A stretch of DNA of 64,000 bases from Scortum barcoo (taxonomy: Eukaryota; Chordata; Actinopteri; Centrarchiformes; Terapontidae): assembly GCA_023238725.1 (NCBI GenBank), contig CM041552.1, forward strand, positions 13,245,147 to 13,309,146, read 5' to 3'. Below are positions 37,635-52,439 of this stretch, piece after piece; position 1 is the stretch's first letter; the number at the start of each line of letters is the position of its first letter. A program made the position numbers and the translations under genes. Under the pieces are notes generated by a model. That model saw nothing but the letters and a program-made list of their open reading frames with translations, was not told the DNA's origin and did not search any database.

Positions 37635-37658
37635 TGCCTACATTACCCACAATGCAAT
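37635..37658 (+). repeat. Dispersed 24-bp repeat, copy 2
   Basis: Exact copy of 1225-1248 in the same orientation; flanks differ at the immediate edges. Confidence 0.75.
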
Positions 37659-40600
37659 TCAACAAATGACAGTTCAGCCAGACATTAGTAGTCTGTAGTC
37701 TGAAATCTGTTGTGGCGATTCAAGTGATAAAAAAAAAAAAAGAAATCTGTTGCAGCATTGCTTTTGGCCCTTCTCAATTTACAACTGACCCCCCAAGTTG
37801 GAGAGAGACAGAATATATCTGGAAGCACCTGATCACACTTTAGGACTCAGACATCAAATTCCTGCTGAAATGATGGCCTGCTGTTGTCTGTGACAGAACC
37901 TTGAACTGCTCATGACCGTAGGTTTGGGGGTTACTGAGACTAACAGATTTGTCACAATCACTGTGTACTGTAGCTCTCTCATCTTTTTTTATGACTGACT
38001 AAAGTTAAACCTGCTAACTTTGCCTTTATTTCCCTTAGCTTTTCAGTTACTTGAAGGTCATGTGGTAAAATGGATCATTGTATGCTCTAAGCTTAGATAG
38101 TGTCTGCTATACTGTTACCAAACTGTAAGCAAGACAAAGTTTGATCAAATAAAGGAGCTGTGGAAAATTCATTTTAGCCTTGAAAATATGTAGGAAACAT
38201 TGGTTTCAGAACGCAGAGACATTGGTGACCCTGGATGAAGTTCTAAATGTACCCTGCCAAATGCTGTTAATCTATTTAGATCTAAAAATAAAAATCTGGA
38301 ACTTTTACTCATGCAGCAAATGAACAGAATGAAAGAACATGCAGGGTACATTAAATAAATTAAATTGATAAGAGAATTAAGCAAATGGGACAAACATCCA
38401 TGTTAATCAGTTTCTAAGTAATTCTCAACATGTCCAGAGTCAGTGGGTGCAGAGTAGAATACAGCCAAGACAGACTACCGTTATTACATTGTATTGTCAT
38501 TAAAAAAAAAATCCTGCAACGCTCAGGAAGAGTCCTCTTAAACAACTTAACCAGTTTTACAGATTTTTAAATCTGGCCCTAGGGCGGAGTATGTTAGCAC
38601 AGTCACTATTACTGTACCAAACTGAGAGGTACTTTTTGCAGTGTAGCTTGTTGACAGCAGAGACTCTTTGAAAACAAACTAAAAGCCCAACATGTCACAT
38701 TGTGATACGGGGTTCTGGATACAAGTCTTTACTTAACTAATGTCCATAAATGTGTGGATCCATTCAGCATTTCAATAATGTTCATCTAACATCCATTTAT
38801 CCAAACTTCAAAGGCCTCCCTGACAATGGCAAACTCACCATCCTAATAAAACTTTAGGAATAAGGTCAAGCAGGGAGATTATTAATATTGTAATTTCCTC
38901 GTTAACTTGCTGTTCCATCAACCAACGACCAATGATCTGGCTGAAGGACATCTAATCTACCTCATCTGCATATCTGTCACTGAAGAGAACACCACTCATG
39001 AAGGTTTTCTGGGCAAGAGCTCTGAATCAGCCAAATTAAATCAGCTCAACAACCTTATACACTGATTTAATATGTAGGATTAAAACCAAAAGATCTTTCA
39101 AATATGAAAATAACCATCGACATGTCACTGATGCTGTTACTGCATTTGGAAATTGTGGAAAGGAGAAGTGTATCCTTCTCATTATGCTTCATTCTCCATT
39201 GTCTTAACTGCATCTGTCTCCTCCTTATTTTTGTCACCTCACATCAACCAACAGACCCAACAACCTCACTCGAGACCTCTTTAGGAGGAGCCTTCAAGTC
39301 ATGAAATTCACCAACATCAGCAAAACATGCGTCATGTAGTTGAAGTTCTCTGTACTCATGGACATCTTCCCAATGCAAGAAAGAGCACACACAACTTGGT
39401 GTTGACAATGGCTCTTTCATTTCTTGCATTATCATCTTGAACACATTTTAATTGTATTTTGTTTGTTGAGTGATTTGGTGTATTAGCGGTCTCCTCATCA
39501 TACTGGTGGGTTGAGGATGCCTCCAGTTAATGATAGTTCAAACGCACCAGTGGATGAACTCTCTGGGTACAGATACATATGGATCCAGCCATGTAGAACA
39601 GGGAAGGATAGCGTAAAAGAGCCTTGGCAATCTCCTGGCTCCTGCCCGTGCCCCTACCTTTTACCCACATCTAGTTTTTACAACAGAGAGCCCTCCTCCT
39701 CATTCTCCCCCTTAGTCCACTGTCCAATCCCTGTACAGTCCTCAACATCCCTCCCTAAAGAGTGGGAGGTCTCATCAAGGGCTGGCACTGAGATACGGCA
39801 GTTTGGCTAGAGGTGGCATTTGCCAAGGTCATTCGGCATGTCTGCGTGTGTGCCACCATATCTGCTGCATGAGAGAATTCCAACATATTATTTTTGGATG
39901 CAAGATCCGCACAGACATGGAACATTTTTGTATTTTGGTTTATAGTGCAGAGTAGAGGCCATCTTATGAGGCTGCCTAGCTGTCTGCCTGCAGTATAAGG
40001 AAAGGCAAGGCTTGTTGCTACTGCTGCTGCTGCTGCTTAGTTTTAATAGGCCAGCAACTGAAGCTGAACCTCAAATCATCATAATGAGAGAGAATGAGAT
40101 CCACATACGCAAGGGGGAGGAAGGGAAGGTAGATAAGGAAATCTGGTAGAGAGAGAGAGAGAGAGATAGACAGGGGAGCCAAAGAAACAGAGGTGGGTGG
40201 AGAGAAAGGGAGAGATAAGGAGAAGGGAAAGAGGGGTGAGAAATGAGAGAGATTCCTCTGCATCTCTGATTTGCCTGGGTGATATTCATCAGAGCGACAG
40301 AGCGTAGGGGAGGAATAGATGGAGGGAGGCAGCAGCGAGAGAGGAGGGAAGAGAGAGAAAGAAAACATAAGTATTTTTTGTTTCTATAAGCCATTTGTTT
40401 TTATTAAGCTTCCCTGCCTGTCCTTGTAGCTGTTTCCCGCGCTCTCCACTGGCTTGTATTTGTTTATGTTCAGTTACAGGGGCATGCCTATGGTGGTATT
40501 TACAAGCATAAAGCAAAGTGTGGTATTCAAAATGTCTACTTTTTTTGTTGTTGTTGTTGTGGTTCAACTATAGCAAAGAATAGGGGAGGAGAGGATCAAA

Positions 40601-41429
40601 ATCTACCCTACCTGAATTCTATAAACTTTCTTTTATTTTAATTTATCTTTAATTGGCCCTAATTGAAAACACTGTTGTAATTATATATTCTGATTTTCTC
40701 AGCAAATCCCCAAAACAGTCACTTCAACCCTAACAAGTATTGTACTGTCTGTATAGCCAAGCCTGATATAGCTTATTCCTCTGTCCGAGACTTCCATCCA
40801 AAAACTATTAAAAACGCATAAATGACTCATACCTTTGCACCGGGCAACATGATGTTCCTTCATTATGATGAATAAGGCCACTGTAGTTTATTTTATGTCA
40901 GTTTCAAATTTACCATCCTGTTGCCACAAATATTCATTAATGCACCAAATGTCTATCAGTCGCACCCAGTAAATGCACATTTACCCCTGTTTGAATGAGG
41001 TGTACTAAAACTACAGCACCCTGCTTTTATTTTTACAAAATACTGCCATTTTTCAGAAATGAAACTACATATTTGCAACCTGTTAAGAGACTTTAGTAGG
41101 GTAGAATGGGCCCGTGGCCAGGTGATATATACAGAGCAGAAATGTCAAAAAGTATTGAGAGGTGGACCAAGATTGCTGGGGTTTTTTTGCCTTTTCATGG
41201 GACCTATAGACAATAAGAAAAATACAGAGTAATGCCAGTCATATCCCTGAAAATAAAAATAATCTTATTAAAAAAAAAAAGCACTTCACTTGAAATGGAG
41301 TGGTCACTTGGAATAACAAGAGCACATAAGTAATACGGAAGGTGAAGGTGATTGTAATAGCCATGGCCTAAAAAGCTTCAAGCTGTGAGGAAAAACAAAG
41401 CTGAAAAATATTAAGAGACTGGGTGCAGT

Positions 41430-41725
41430 GCAGTGTGGGAGAAGAAGCTGGAAGAGAATGAGGGATGCAGGGAAGGAAGGAGAGTGGGAGAGCGAGGGAA
41501 GGAGGGGGAGGGAGGAAGAAGAGAGGGAATGTGACAGAGTGGTGACAGAGGGAGAGAGCGGAGCGCTGTGTGTGTCAGGACTGTGTGTGTCTCTGTGCTT
41601 GTGTCCCCAGGCGCAGGCAAACATTAGCTGCATTAAGTGAGCTGACAGGTCCCTCCCCATTACCACTACTGGTGGCCCACGGAGGAAGGGAGAGAGGGAG
41701 AGAGGGAGAGAGAAAGAGGAGAAAT
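41430..41725. repeat. Polypurine tract
   Basis: Dominated by GA, GGA and GAGGGA units on the plus strand, interrupted by a short GT-rich part near 41565-41600; not adjacent to any exon I recognise. Confidence 0.8.
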
Positions 41726-42154
41726 GGAAGACACTGTGGTTCTTACTAACTGTCTGTACAATTCAAAACACATGATATGCGTTCCTTTCTGTGCACATAC
41801 GAGCACATATATTATCGTGACATATTTGCATAGAAACAGTGCCTGCACAGAACAATTTTGATACATTTTTGCATGCTGGCCACTAGCATACAAAAACATC
41901 CCTGACAATCTAGAGTAACAAAAAATTATTTGCAGTATTTATATACATATATATGTATTAAAAATCCTCTTCCTGTGAGTCTGAGCGTTCGGCCCAGTAT
42001 CTTCACTGGTCCTACAATTGCACTCTTCTGGACCTAAGTTGTTGTACCTGGAATCTGCTGGAGCTCCCAGTGCTCCCAATCACCACTGGCACCACTGTTG
42101 CCTTTAATCCCCACATCTTTTCTAGCTCCTCTTTTGGCCCTTGGTATTTTATGA

Positions 42155-42157
<3 letters not shown>

Positions 42158-42228
<71 letters not shown>
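42158..42228. repeat. (TA)n microsatellite
   Basis: About 70 nt of uninterrupted TA. Confidence 0.98.
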
Positions 42229-42232
<4 letters not shown>

Positions 42233-42365
42233 ACAAACATACAAAGTATTTTCCTCAAACCACACTGCACACACAAACCCCTTAGTGTGCAGTGTGCACT
42301 CCATATATCACACACACACTGACAGCCATGTACTGTCTCTCATTAGGAAGTGTTTATATACAGTA

Positions 42366-42368
<3 letters not shown>

Positions 42369-42431
<63 letters not shown>
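42369..42431. repeat. (GT)n microsatellite
   Basis: About 63 nt of uninterrupted GT. Confidence 0.98.
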
Positions 42432-42432
<1 letters not shown>

Positions 42433-43447
42433 ACATGTGTAAGTGTATCATTCCTTCTCTACTTAAATATTGATTGTTGTCTGGGGTTCAGGGTTAAAGA
42501 CCATGTGCTGCCTCCACCCTTCAATTATTCAGTCACACCACCCCAACACATACACACACACAAATTAGTCCCTGGGGGTGTATTTAGTTTTTCAGAGTGT
42601 TGTAATAGCCTCATACCATGCATATTACACTGTACTATGTAAAATGGCTGAGTTATCCACTCCTGTCCTTATGATGGAGTCTCCTTCTTTATATTCCTTC
42701 ATGACAACTTAGCGCACATACACACAGACTGAGAACAAATACACACTGTCCATTACTTAAATTTCACCGCTCGCAGGGGAGTGGCAGGAGGTCAGCCCCT
42801 GCTCCCTGAGAAAGCAGCACTCTGTGGGAGGACTCGGAGTTAACATCACACTGTGTTAAGGCCAACTCCTCTGACCTGCACAAGGGCACTGAGGACAATA
42901 ATGAGATGAAGAAGAGGAAGAGTGAATGAAGGAGGTGGGGAGGGGGGTGGGGCGATGAGAAGGAAACAAACAGGACAGAGGGAAAGTAGCGCAAAAGAGT
43001 TAAGTAGTCACAGAGACCGAGTGTGTGGGAGAGAAGAAGAAGAAGAAAAGCAGTGAAAGACAGCGAAGGCAAGAGAGGTTGTTGACCTCTGGCTACGGAG
43101 CTTGTCGTTATAGTGGAGGCAGGGGGGGAGTGGGGTGGGGAGGGAGCCGCTGTTTGTTAGTGAAGATGTTTTTCCGCAAATGCAATGTCTCCATGCTGCA
43201 GTCTGTGAGCGTGCATGTATGTGTGTCTGCGTGTGTGTTTGTGTGTAATCTCCCCGGGCAAATCCCTCTTTAGCCAAAGCAGGGAAGAATAGAGAAGAAA
43301 AGGAAAAGCCATCTTTATCCAAATCCAATTGCAGCTGGAAGGAGAGCGTAGAGTGAGGGAGGTGGAGGAGGAGAAAGGAGGAGGAGGAGAAGATGTTGTA
43401 ATTTGTCTGAGGGATTACAAGGAGTGCTGGCAGAACATGACTGCTGA

Positions 43448-43448
43448 C

Positions 43449-43498
<50 letters not shown>
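43448..43498. repeat. (GT)n microsatellite
   Basis: About 50 nt of GT with one interruption. Confidence 0.98.
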
Positions 43499-43499
<1 letters not shown>

Positions 43500-44034
43500 C
43501 ATGGCCTAACCCCATGAATTCGGAGCATAAACAACATCAGAGACAGTATTTTTGTAACAGAACTAGAGCAGAAAATAAAGAATATTTCTCTACAGCCCTG
43601 CTCACTCCAGGTAAACATCAAACCCTCCGTGTGACTCAGTTCATAATAACAGCCAGGAGGTTGACTTGGAGGGCAGAAGACTAGCCCTCTGTTTAGCCCA
43701 ACGTCATTATTACTTATAATTGTCTCTTTCATTATAGATCAGCGTTCCTTTGGCTCCGCTTTCATGACATTAGTGGTACAATAAAAACACAATTACACAA
43801 ACCAACAAACCTCTGCTGAGTCCGGTGCTGCTAAAAGGCCAGAAACGTGGCAATAATATGGCAGCCATCAAGTTAACATTGAGCGAGAACTTACCTTTCA
43901 TTTTTCTCTTATCAAAGAACAATGACCATTTAAATATTCAGCAATCTAAATATAAAATGTGTAATCTTGAGCTTTATGTCTTATGAATCTATGTCTAAAA
44001 GGCTATCAATCAACCAACGCTTAAAAATACACAA

Positions 44035-44056
44035 ACACACACACACACACACACAG
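44035..44056. repeat. (CA)n microsatellite
   Basis: About 21 nt of CA repeat. Confidence 0.95.
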
Positions 44057-47000
44057 ATAGGAATAAAGTCATTTGTGCCCACTTCTCCTCCTCCAACTTT
44101 AAAGAGGTATCCAGACTGCTGAAGGGTTAAGGAAAACGGAGAAGGGAGAGAAACAGGAGGAATGGAGTGAGGGAACTGAAAAATGATTGTGGAAGAGAGA
44201 AATGGGCTTTAGGCCACAGTTTGGGTGCCGTGGTTTGATGTGATGTGACTGTGCAATGCAAGAGAAACACATATATCTGCCTGGAGCAGGGTAAGAGTTA
44301 AGGACAGTGGAGTCAGATAAGTGTCAGAGTGAAACAACATCAGTGTCTTTCTCTGTCTCTGTGAGTGACAGTGATACACGGCAGCCTGTCCCTTACACAT
44401 ATACACACATATAACAATATGCACACTCACGCACACACACACAGGTGCCCAACGGCTCTGTGCGAGAACAGCTGTTTTGCTGTGACACACAGCATACACT
44501 GCACATCACATCAGATACACAGCAGCTCCTTACCAAGAAGCTCGCGGACCACAATGACATGCGCTTGCTTCACCAAATGCTCACACACTCTTCCAGGCAT
44601 TTTATACTGTCAGGTTACATTTACCAGATACACACTCACACACATATCTATGTACAGTATTGTCCTACAGTATTCAGAGAGAACAGTACAATGGGTGCGC
44701 CTACAGTACATACTCAAACATAGACATACAGTCAAAGTAGTTCTGGCCAATATGACAATACATTGAAATACATTGAGTTTATAGTGATTTGTCAACTGGT
44801 AGAGACTTTGCCTAAAAGGTATAATATTTATACCAAGATAGCAGTTACTTATATATCAGTGTCTGAAGCCATCATGAGGTAATGTAGTAAACGAGTGAGC
44901 AGGTCTGCTTTATGACAATGTAGGCCTTTTTCTCAGTGCACACATTTTGACGTGTCAAAGCAGGAAAAGCACAGGTGTTACTAACAACATTTACAGTGGC
45001 TCTAAAGTGCCCCACTAAGATGTGACAGTGTGACAGTGAGCCAGCATCCACAACACCAGAACCCTGAAACTGTGCTTTTCCTTCTTCCCTGAAAAAGGCC
45101 CATTTGATTTACATCATTTTGATTCAATGTGCCGACATGCCTTGATTTATCAACAATTTAATTTACTGAATGACGGTGTACACATTCCCATTTGGTTATT
45201 ATATATTAACCAGTATCCTTTAATATTGATTTCCCATAACAGCTTTAATATCACTATATGATTGTTGTCATATAGTGCTGATTATCATTTCAATTTTGGA
45301 CTTTTTCTCTCTTCCCTCATTGAATTTCACTGGATTCAAATTTGACACAATGCTGTCAAATCCCAACTGTAATACAAGATAGAGAGAAGTATGTATTTTT
45401 TCATACATGTCCGATAACAGGCGTATAATGAGAGCAGTTACATATATTTTGATTTATCATAACAACAAGGACTGCAGGTTGAATTGGGCATTTGAAACTG
45501 AGGGTAAAAAGGAAAATACCACCATAAAAAAAGTCACCGCTCTGATCTGCTCAATATTCTATCCATCTATAACTGTTATACTCTTACTCATACAAGTTCG
45601 CTCTGGTTTACAAAGAAAGGACACCTCACTAAATCTCTACAGTACAGGGTAGTGCTCCTGTGATAAGCTTTTGTGCAAGTGTGGTAGACTCACACAACGC
45701 ATTTCCACATGCACACAAGCTGATATACACACACGTGTTCAATGAGGCACATTACACAAATGTATTATTGCAGTATCACTGCAGTATCAAGGTGATTCCT
45801 TGTTGCAAAAGCCTTCACTTTCTCTGTTCTCTCTTCTCTTTTGACTCCTGCCTTTAGTCCAACAGACTAATATTATTCTTGTGTGAAAATTTAACAACAT
45901 GCAATCAGTCCTTACACATGTATGCTTTTACACAGAATGGCTTAAACCGAGTACAGAAGTTGAATACGCTTCAATACCTGACTCAGTATGATGAAAAGCA
46001 GCTTCAACAATACACTTGTATTCACAGCAATCAGAGAAAATGCTGTGGAAATATGTAGCATAAATAGAGGGATTCAACGTTAAATAAATGAGCGAAGGGT
46101 GAAGGTGATGCGATGTGTGCTTGACAATCTAGCAGTTTGACTGAAATTTGACAGTCATCAATGGGGTGCTGCAACATCAGCAACATAAGTGAAATTTTAG
46201 TGTCAAACAGTCAAAGAAACTAGTCCAGACTGGCACAACATCCTTAAGGCTAACAGTTTCATGCTCCATGTATAGACAGGAATAGAAGCTGGTACTTTCT
46301 GGTGTCTTAAAACTAATATCTCCTGACATGGAGCTGGAGTTGCAGGCTGCACCTTCAGAAGAGAAAACGAAAACATAATGGGTCACAGGTATTTGCGTAG
46401 CTGCTGTGGTACTCTTGTGTTGTTAAAAAAAAGTGGACAACAAACACCGAACCCACAGCCTTACAGCATGGACTGTGGAGGATTACTGGGTCTGTCCTTA
46501 TTCAGCAAAACTCCACATGAAATTTTGTGTGCTGCTTTGCTGGAAGTATGTAAGTGAAATGGATCAGGAGTTCTAAACAAACAAACAAACAAAAAATGTG
46601 TGTAAATACAAATACTAAATATATGGGTTGTTAATATGAGTGCAGTGCAAAGCATTGACATAAACATATTAAATTATTCTTAAACATTTCCATGGTTTTG
46701 TTTGCTGTGATGCAACAGTGCACAAGCTGAGATGGCATGGACATTAAATTTCACAAACAAACAAAAACAAAGGCAACGTGAATAATGTGATCAAAAACAA
46801 ACCGCTTGCTGCTGGTGACAGTCAGGATGGTTAGTTATGGTCATGGCCACAGAAGAACCACTGCTAAGCGATTTGTTGTTTATTCCCAACATGGAGAAGT
46901 TTCCAAAAGCAATGAATGAGGCTTATTTTCTTGTATTTTTGAGCAGATTTGACATTGCTTTGCTAACATTTTCCACCCGACAATAACAATCTGTTTTAAT

Positions 47001-48384
47001 CTTTGTTCCTCCTCTGTTCTCTCCTGTTGCTCAGGTAAACCCGTGCTACTCTCTCACAAAGCCACAGGTAGGCTCTGAAAGACTGGTGGAGATTCTGAGT
47101 GCTTTTCTGTGTTTCCCCTCTCTGCCTCTCCTCCTCTATGAGATGGATAGAGGTGAGGAAAGAATTGAGAGAGGGAACAACAGAGGGGAAAAGACAAAGA
47201 ATGTAAGCCTCCACAGCAGCACTTAAAGTAAGTCTGCATTATTGATGAGGAGACAAAGCGAAACATTTATTTATCATCGAGGATGTGTAGTAAGCTAAGC
47301 CGATCCCTGCAGAGCTGAGGGAGAGACAGAGGGAGAGAAAGAGAGTAAGTGAGGGTCAAGAGATAGAAAGAGGCCATGTTGAAAGAGAGACGTCTAAGGA
47401 AGCATGAGTGTGTGGGTATACAGTAGAAGGTCAGGTCTAAGATATGTCCTGTGTATTTTGTCTGGTCAGCTCTGGGATTTCCTCAGGGCTGGAGGATCAA
47501 GACCAGGCCAGAGAATTATTTATGAGACCTAAACAGGCTTACACACTACAGTGTGTGTGCTTAACTCCTCAATACACAAACTTTGACGTTCCAGACTCAA
47601 GTGCATCCCTTGACTCTGGTCACACACTGCTCCCATCTGTATCGATGCATTTGTTGTGTTTTGATTTTGGAAATAAACATAAAAATTGATGAAAGGTTTG
47701 TTGAGGTGATCTCTCTATTTTTCTATTATTTGATCTATTTAGTCTCAAAAATCATATTACAATGAGTACCATCACAAGCTTACGTGACAGCTTTAAAGTG
47801 CTTTTCTTTAATCAATAATCCAAAAGGCAAAAATGTGCGATTTACAATAATATAAAGAAGATAAAGATCCTAGAGGACACAAGTTAGCGTAAACAGACCC
47901 TTATTCACTCAAGGCATGCAGTGCAAATTGAAGTAAAAGCATGTCATGTGAATTGAAAATCTTTCTAAAATTGCATTTATCCCCAGGGTTTTTTGACCAC
48001 ATAAATACACAGAGACAAAAGGGGACAAGACTCGTCACTAGGAAAAAAGAAGGAAAGTGGGGAAATCTCAGAGTGAACTGTCATATTAACAAACTTGCAG
48101 CCACACTCCACACACACGATCAGTGAGAGTGAGCTAGCTCTGAACAGTCAGTACATTGCCTGTATGGAGTGAATAAACATTAGAGAAGCACTGCGGTCAA
48201 CTTCAAATAACACAGGGCAGATAACTGTCTGGGTGTTCAATCTGAAAGTAAGTTTACATCTGAGAAGTTAGAATCAGCAAATGGGTTCTGCTTGATGCAT
48301 GAGGCAAACATTTAATGGGGGAAACCATTCTCACTTATTTTTGTCTTTTGCATAGATGTATATCAATTACCAAGTACCTTACCC

Positions 48385-48540
48385 TAAACTTAAATATAAT
48401 CACTTCATGCCTAAATACAATCTCAACCTTAACCAAAACCCACTACTTTGTGGGGACTAGATTTGTCTCCATAACTGGGAGGTCACGTGTGGTCCCCAAA
48501 ATGTAATCAATACAAGTGAACAAACACAGACATGCACTTT
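48385..48540. mobile_element. Degenerate interspersed repeat of the GTGGGGAC type
   Basis: CCTTAACC-like units are followed by TTTGTGGGGACTAGATTTG and GTGGTCCCCAAAATGTAATC. The order resembles a repeat common in teleosts that combines CCTAACC units with GTGGGGACC and GGTCCCCA blocks. Recognised from memory. Confidence 0.45.
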
Positions 48541-48885
48541 CATACACTTTCTTTCTGCTACACAAACAGTAGGGATTTCAGATTCATTCAGATACAGTGG
48601 GCAACAGATGATGAACGACCAATGTTTGCATTGCTTGTAGTTAAGACAACATTAACACTAGTTACTATAGTGATTTGTATTTGTATTAGAGGATCAAATT
48701 GTCACTCGTCACTACTGCTAGGAACACTTCACTGCATGTCAGATTAGGCATAATGTTTGGTTTAAATAATGCACATTGTTCAGCTGTGACTGATGGATTT
48801 GCTGGGAACTGACGTGTGAAAGTGGCTGAGCATGAATGTATGAACAGCGCAATTTTATGGACATGGCTATACGTTGTGTGTTTGT

Positions 48886-48920
48886 GTTTGTGTGTGTGTG
48901 TGTGTGTGTGTTTGTGTGTG
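48886..48920. repeat. (GT)n microsatellite, interrupted
   Basis: GT repeat with TTT interruptions. Confidence 0.95.
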
Positions 48921-51900
48921 GGGAGGCCGTTAGGGGATAAGCACTCAATAACAGCTGACACTGAGCTGCCCTCTGCTCTCGCTCACACAAAGGACTATGA
49001 TTATATTACTGTTTGACTGCCTGTCCCCAACCCACCCCCACCCCCCTCCATCCCCTCATCATACCCTATACTGCCAAACCCTCTGTGCACTCAACGGCTA
49101 AGATAATTGCCACTATTGTGTCACACACATACACACACTCCAATGCAAAGTGTGCCACGTGCTTGACAGCTCCCCCATCTGTCCCCTACTCTCTCCCCCC
49201 TTTTTCATTCTCCATTTTTATCTGATTTTGTTTCTGCACCCTTTGACATTCATTATTTTGCAGGAAAGGGGAAATCCACTACAAAGGGGGAAAGATGGGT
49301 GGAATAACTATTACTATTTACATTGACTCTGTGTTGTACAGTGGGCTGTTGTTGATTGTTTTCAATGACAAAACATATTGATACAGTTGTCAGTTGGTCA
49401 TCCTACTCAGTGGTGTGAAATCTGCAATAGAACAATGCATCAGTGGTTTCCATGTCCCTTGCATCCTTTAGCCTTTCCATTTAGCCAGGAAGGAAAATAA
49501 AAAAGCACAAAATTCATATTGAGAGTATTTGTGTGTGGGGGGGGCAGAATAGCATGTGCGACAGTACTCTGATGTCCCCTTTCTTTCATTCCTTCTTCCT
49601 TTCTCTCCTCCTCCAGTTAAACTTTAATGTGTTTTTCCGCTGAAGTACTCAGGGAAATTCCTCAGAAATGGCTTTGGTTGCAGAAACACCAGAGTGGCTG
49701 TAGTGTGGCTTCTGTGTGTGTGTGGCAGTATTGTAAGAGAAGGAGATTTAAGTGGTTAGTGGCTGTGTATGTGTGTGTGTGCCTGTTTTAGAGGGTGGGG
49801 TCACAATATGATGTTAGAGTGGTGTTTACACGAACGTGCAAAGCCGCAGACAAGTGTAGCCATTAATACCGAAACCCCTTTCCACCGTTTGTCCATTTGC
49901 CTCTTTCTCATCCTTCCACTCAGTCTCCCCTACCTGCAGGAGCAATCATGTACCTGGAAAACACACATGCAAACACGCTCTCCCTCTCTTTCTCTGTCTC
50001 TGTGTTGAAGGTTGAGGTGACCACCTTGAGAGTGTGTAATTGTTTAATAGCCTGAGAGCTCCCATGTCTACCCCAGAGGCCTTTGCCCGCTGAAGATCGA
50101 TCAAATACTCTGGCTGCCGGTGACAACTTCGAAGACACAGGCGTGCAAAGGGGCTAACATTGAGTGCTGCTGGAGAGATGGACAGAGACAGTTAAAGGAA
50201 AAGAGAAAGAGAGAGTGAGAGGAAAGAGGAGTACCTCCCTTAGCGGCTGCCATGTGGCTTTAGCCATCTGTTGGCAGAGTCTAAATTAATTAGCTCCACT
50301 CATTACTAGTTTGCAAGAGGCCTGCAGTCTAAACCAGACACCAGCTCTCCAACTCCCCTTCTTTGCAATCCCTTCTTCTTTAAACCTCTCTCACAACTAA
50401 AAACCTTCCTATCTTAGATTTGTACACTTAAATTACACAGTATTTACTCTTATAACATACTGTGATGACAAAAGACAAAAGCAAATTCATCATCAATTAG
50501 TGCCATTTAGAAAAAAACGTTATGTGGGCCATGTTGTTTTTTCTTAAGGTGTGTTCAGATAGAACAGAAATAACATTTTAGAAGCAGCAACAGCACATAT
50601 AGTCCAAGGGAAGACCTGTGTGGGCACGCATAAATGCAGATTTGCCCTGCTGGCGTGAACTGCAGCGAAGACGCATCCACTAGATTTGAAAATACTTTCA
50701 AGTTGAACAAAAATTCCTGCTTGTCAGAAGGCATCAAGAATCTGTTTCATAAAAGTTCAGAGACTGAAAAGTACTTTTGTTGCAAGCAATCAAATTTGCA
50801 GAAATGACACAGCAAGGCCACTTAAACACTCTGCTTTTTTCCCATAAAAATTCAACCGCTCCACAGCTGAGAAACTCTTCTTCTTCTTCTTCATTCTTTT
50901 ATTGTATTGCACTGCATATTTAGTAAAATTGTATTCCTTGATAATGGCCACTCAGACAGGTTGGAATTGCATTGATCTCGACAGAAAAATAATCAATTTT
51001 CTATGTCTCTTAAAACTCTGAGTTTTAAATCATCAGAAAGACATTTTTGCTGCGTAAAAAAATCAATCAGTGTTTATGTTGACAAGTTACACAGTAAGGT
51101 GCACCCAGCTGAATGTTACATTTCAAATAAAGATCCAGTTTGTACGTTACAATTTGGCAGTCATGTGAGATAATTTCAATTATTTAGCATAAAACAACAT
51201 CAAAGCGGGAAAGTGTAAAGAAAATATGTGTGTGTCGTATCTAAAACTGAATTCTAAATATGTTAAAAGGTCTCGTGGACCTGGGCCAGTGGTTTAAGAT
51301 CCTTAAAGCTGGCAATATTTATTTCAATAATCTGTTGTGAAACTAAATTCAAAAGGTTAAATCTTTCATTCAGACAGAAAAAAACCACAACCAGAAAATC
51401 TCTGTGTTGACACTAAACGGAAGACATGCTCATGTCCCTCTAGACACACCTTCCCTCTCCCTCCTCTCCCTCTCTCTCTCCTTTTCTCTCTCTGCCCTCT
51501 TATCCCACTTTTCCCTCTCATCCTTGGGGAGTGCTCTGTGCCACCGCAGAGACGACAGATGGGGCTCAACATCATCCAGAGAGGGAGAGAGAGAGAATAG
51601 AGGGAGGTTGCATTCATTATTTACATCACTTGGTATTGGAATATTAATGCTAAAAGCAATCGGGCAACCCTTCATTAAATTAACTGGAGATGTAGGGAAA
51701 GAGACGAGAGGGTGAGATGGAAGGATGGGGAGCGAGGGAGGCAGAGACAGTGGGAGAGGGGCGAGGAGCACACTCTGTTAAATGGGCCCTAAAATTAGTG
51801 AAGCAAAAACACCTCCATTAAGAAAGCCTGCATCTCCCTTTTCCCTCCCTTCCTCCACTCTAACTCTGCTCTCCTCTTTTCCGCTCTCTCCCTTCTTTTA

Positions 51901-52415
51901 AACACCTCTTTCCCTCTCATACACACAAAAATCACTGCTTTACCCACAAGTGCCTGCTCCGAACCTCTTTCAGAAATATGCATTTCTGTGCTGTCCCTCT
52001 TAAGTGCCTGTTCAAAATTTAAACATGCTTATGGTGGCAGAATGTGTCTTTGGTCCCCATGTGCATCTCTCTGGAGAGTACTCCTCTGTCTTTCACTCTC
52101 TCTATCACTCCCTCCTTTGCAACTGCTCTTTTTCTTTATGCTGTATCTCTCTCCCTCATCACTTCATCATACCCTTCTTCTCCCTGTTTCTTTTTTCTCC
52201 CTCACTCACTCTCTCAATCTATCTCTCTTTCTCATCTTCTACCTGTCAGCAAACCCCAATATTATTGTCACACATACAAATGTGTACACACTGGATGTGC
52301 AAGCACGCATGAGCAAACACACATAAAACACATATGTGTGCAGATGCACACCATGCATATGCATACATAAATGAACCATCTCATGCACACAGACAGGATA
52401 AGGACATATCCTCTC

Positions 52416-52439
52416 ACACACACACACACACACACACAT
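52416..52439. repeat. (CA)n microsatellite
   Basis: About 24 nt of CA repeat. Confidence 0.95.

Larger units (their letters stand above)
36001..47000 (-). other. Large 5' dscaml1 intron, middle part
   Basis: No exon recognised. 36210-36740 is more GC-rich than its surroundings; 36800-36950 and 41430-41725 are nearly pure purine. Holds the second copy of the exact 24-bp repeat at 37635-37658, a CTG run at 40018-40035, a TA array at 42158-42228, long GT arrays at 42369-42431 and 43448-43498, and a unique stretch at 43500-43800. The remainder is AT-rich. Confidence 0.6.

Noticed and set aside
45480..45520. Minus-strand Phe-Lys-Cys near 45495 as the missing Ig2 B strand.
   Set aside because: Neighbouring residues do not fit the family's Val-Phe-Lys-Cys-Leu-Ile-Pro context and the frame lacks the core Trp.
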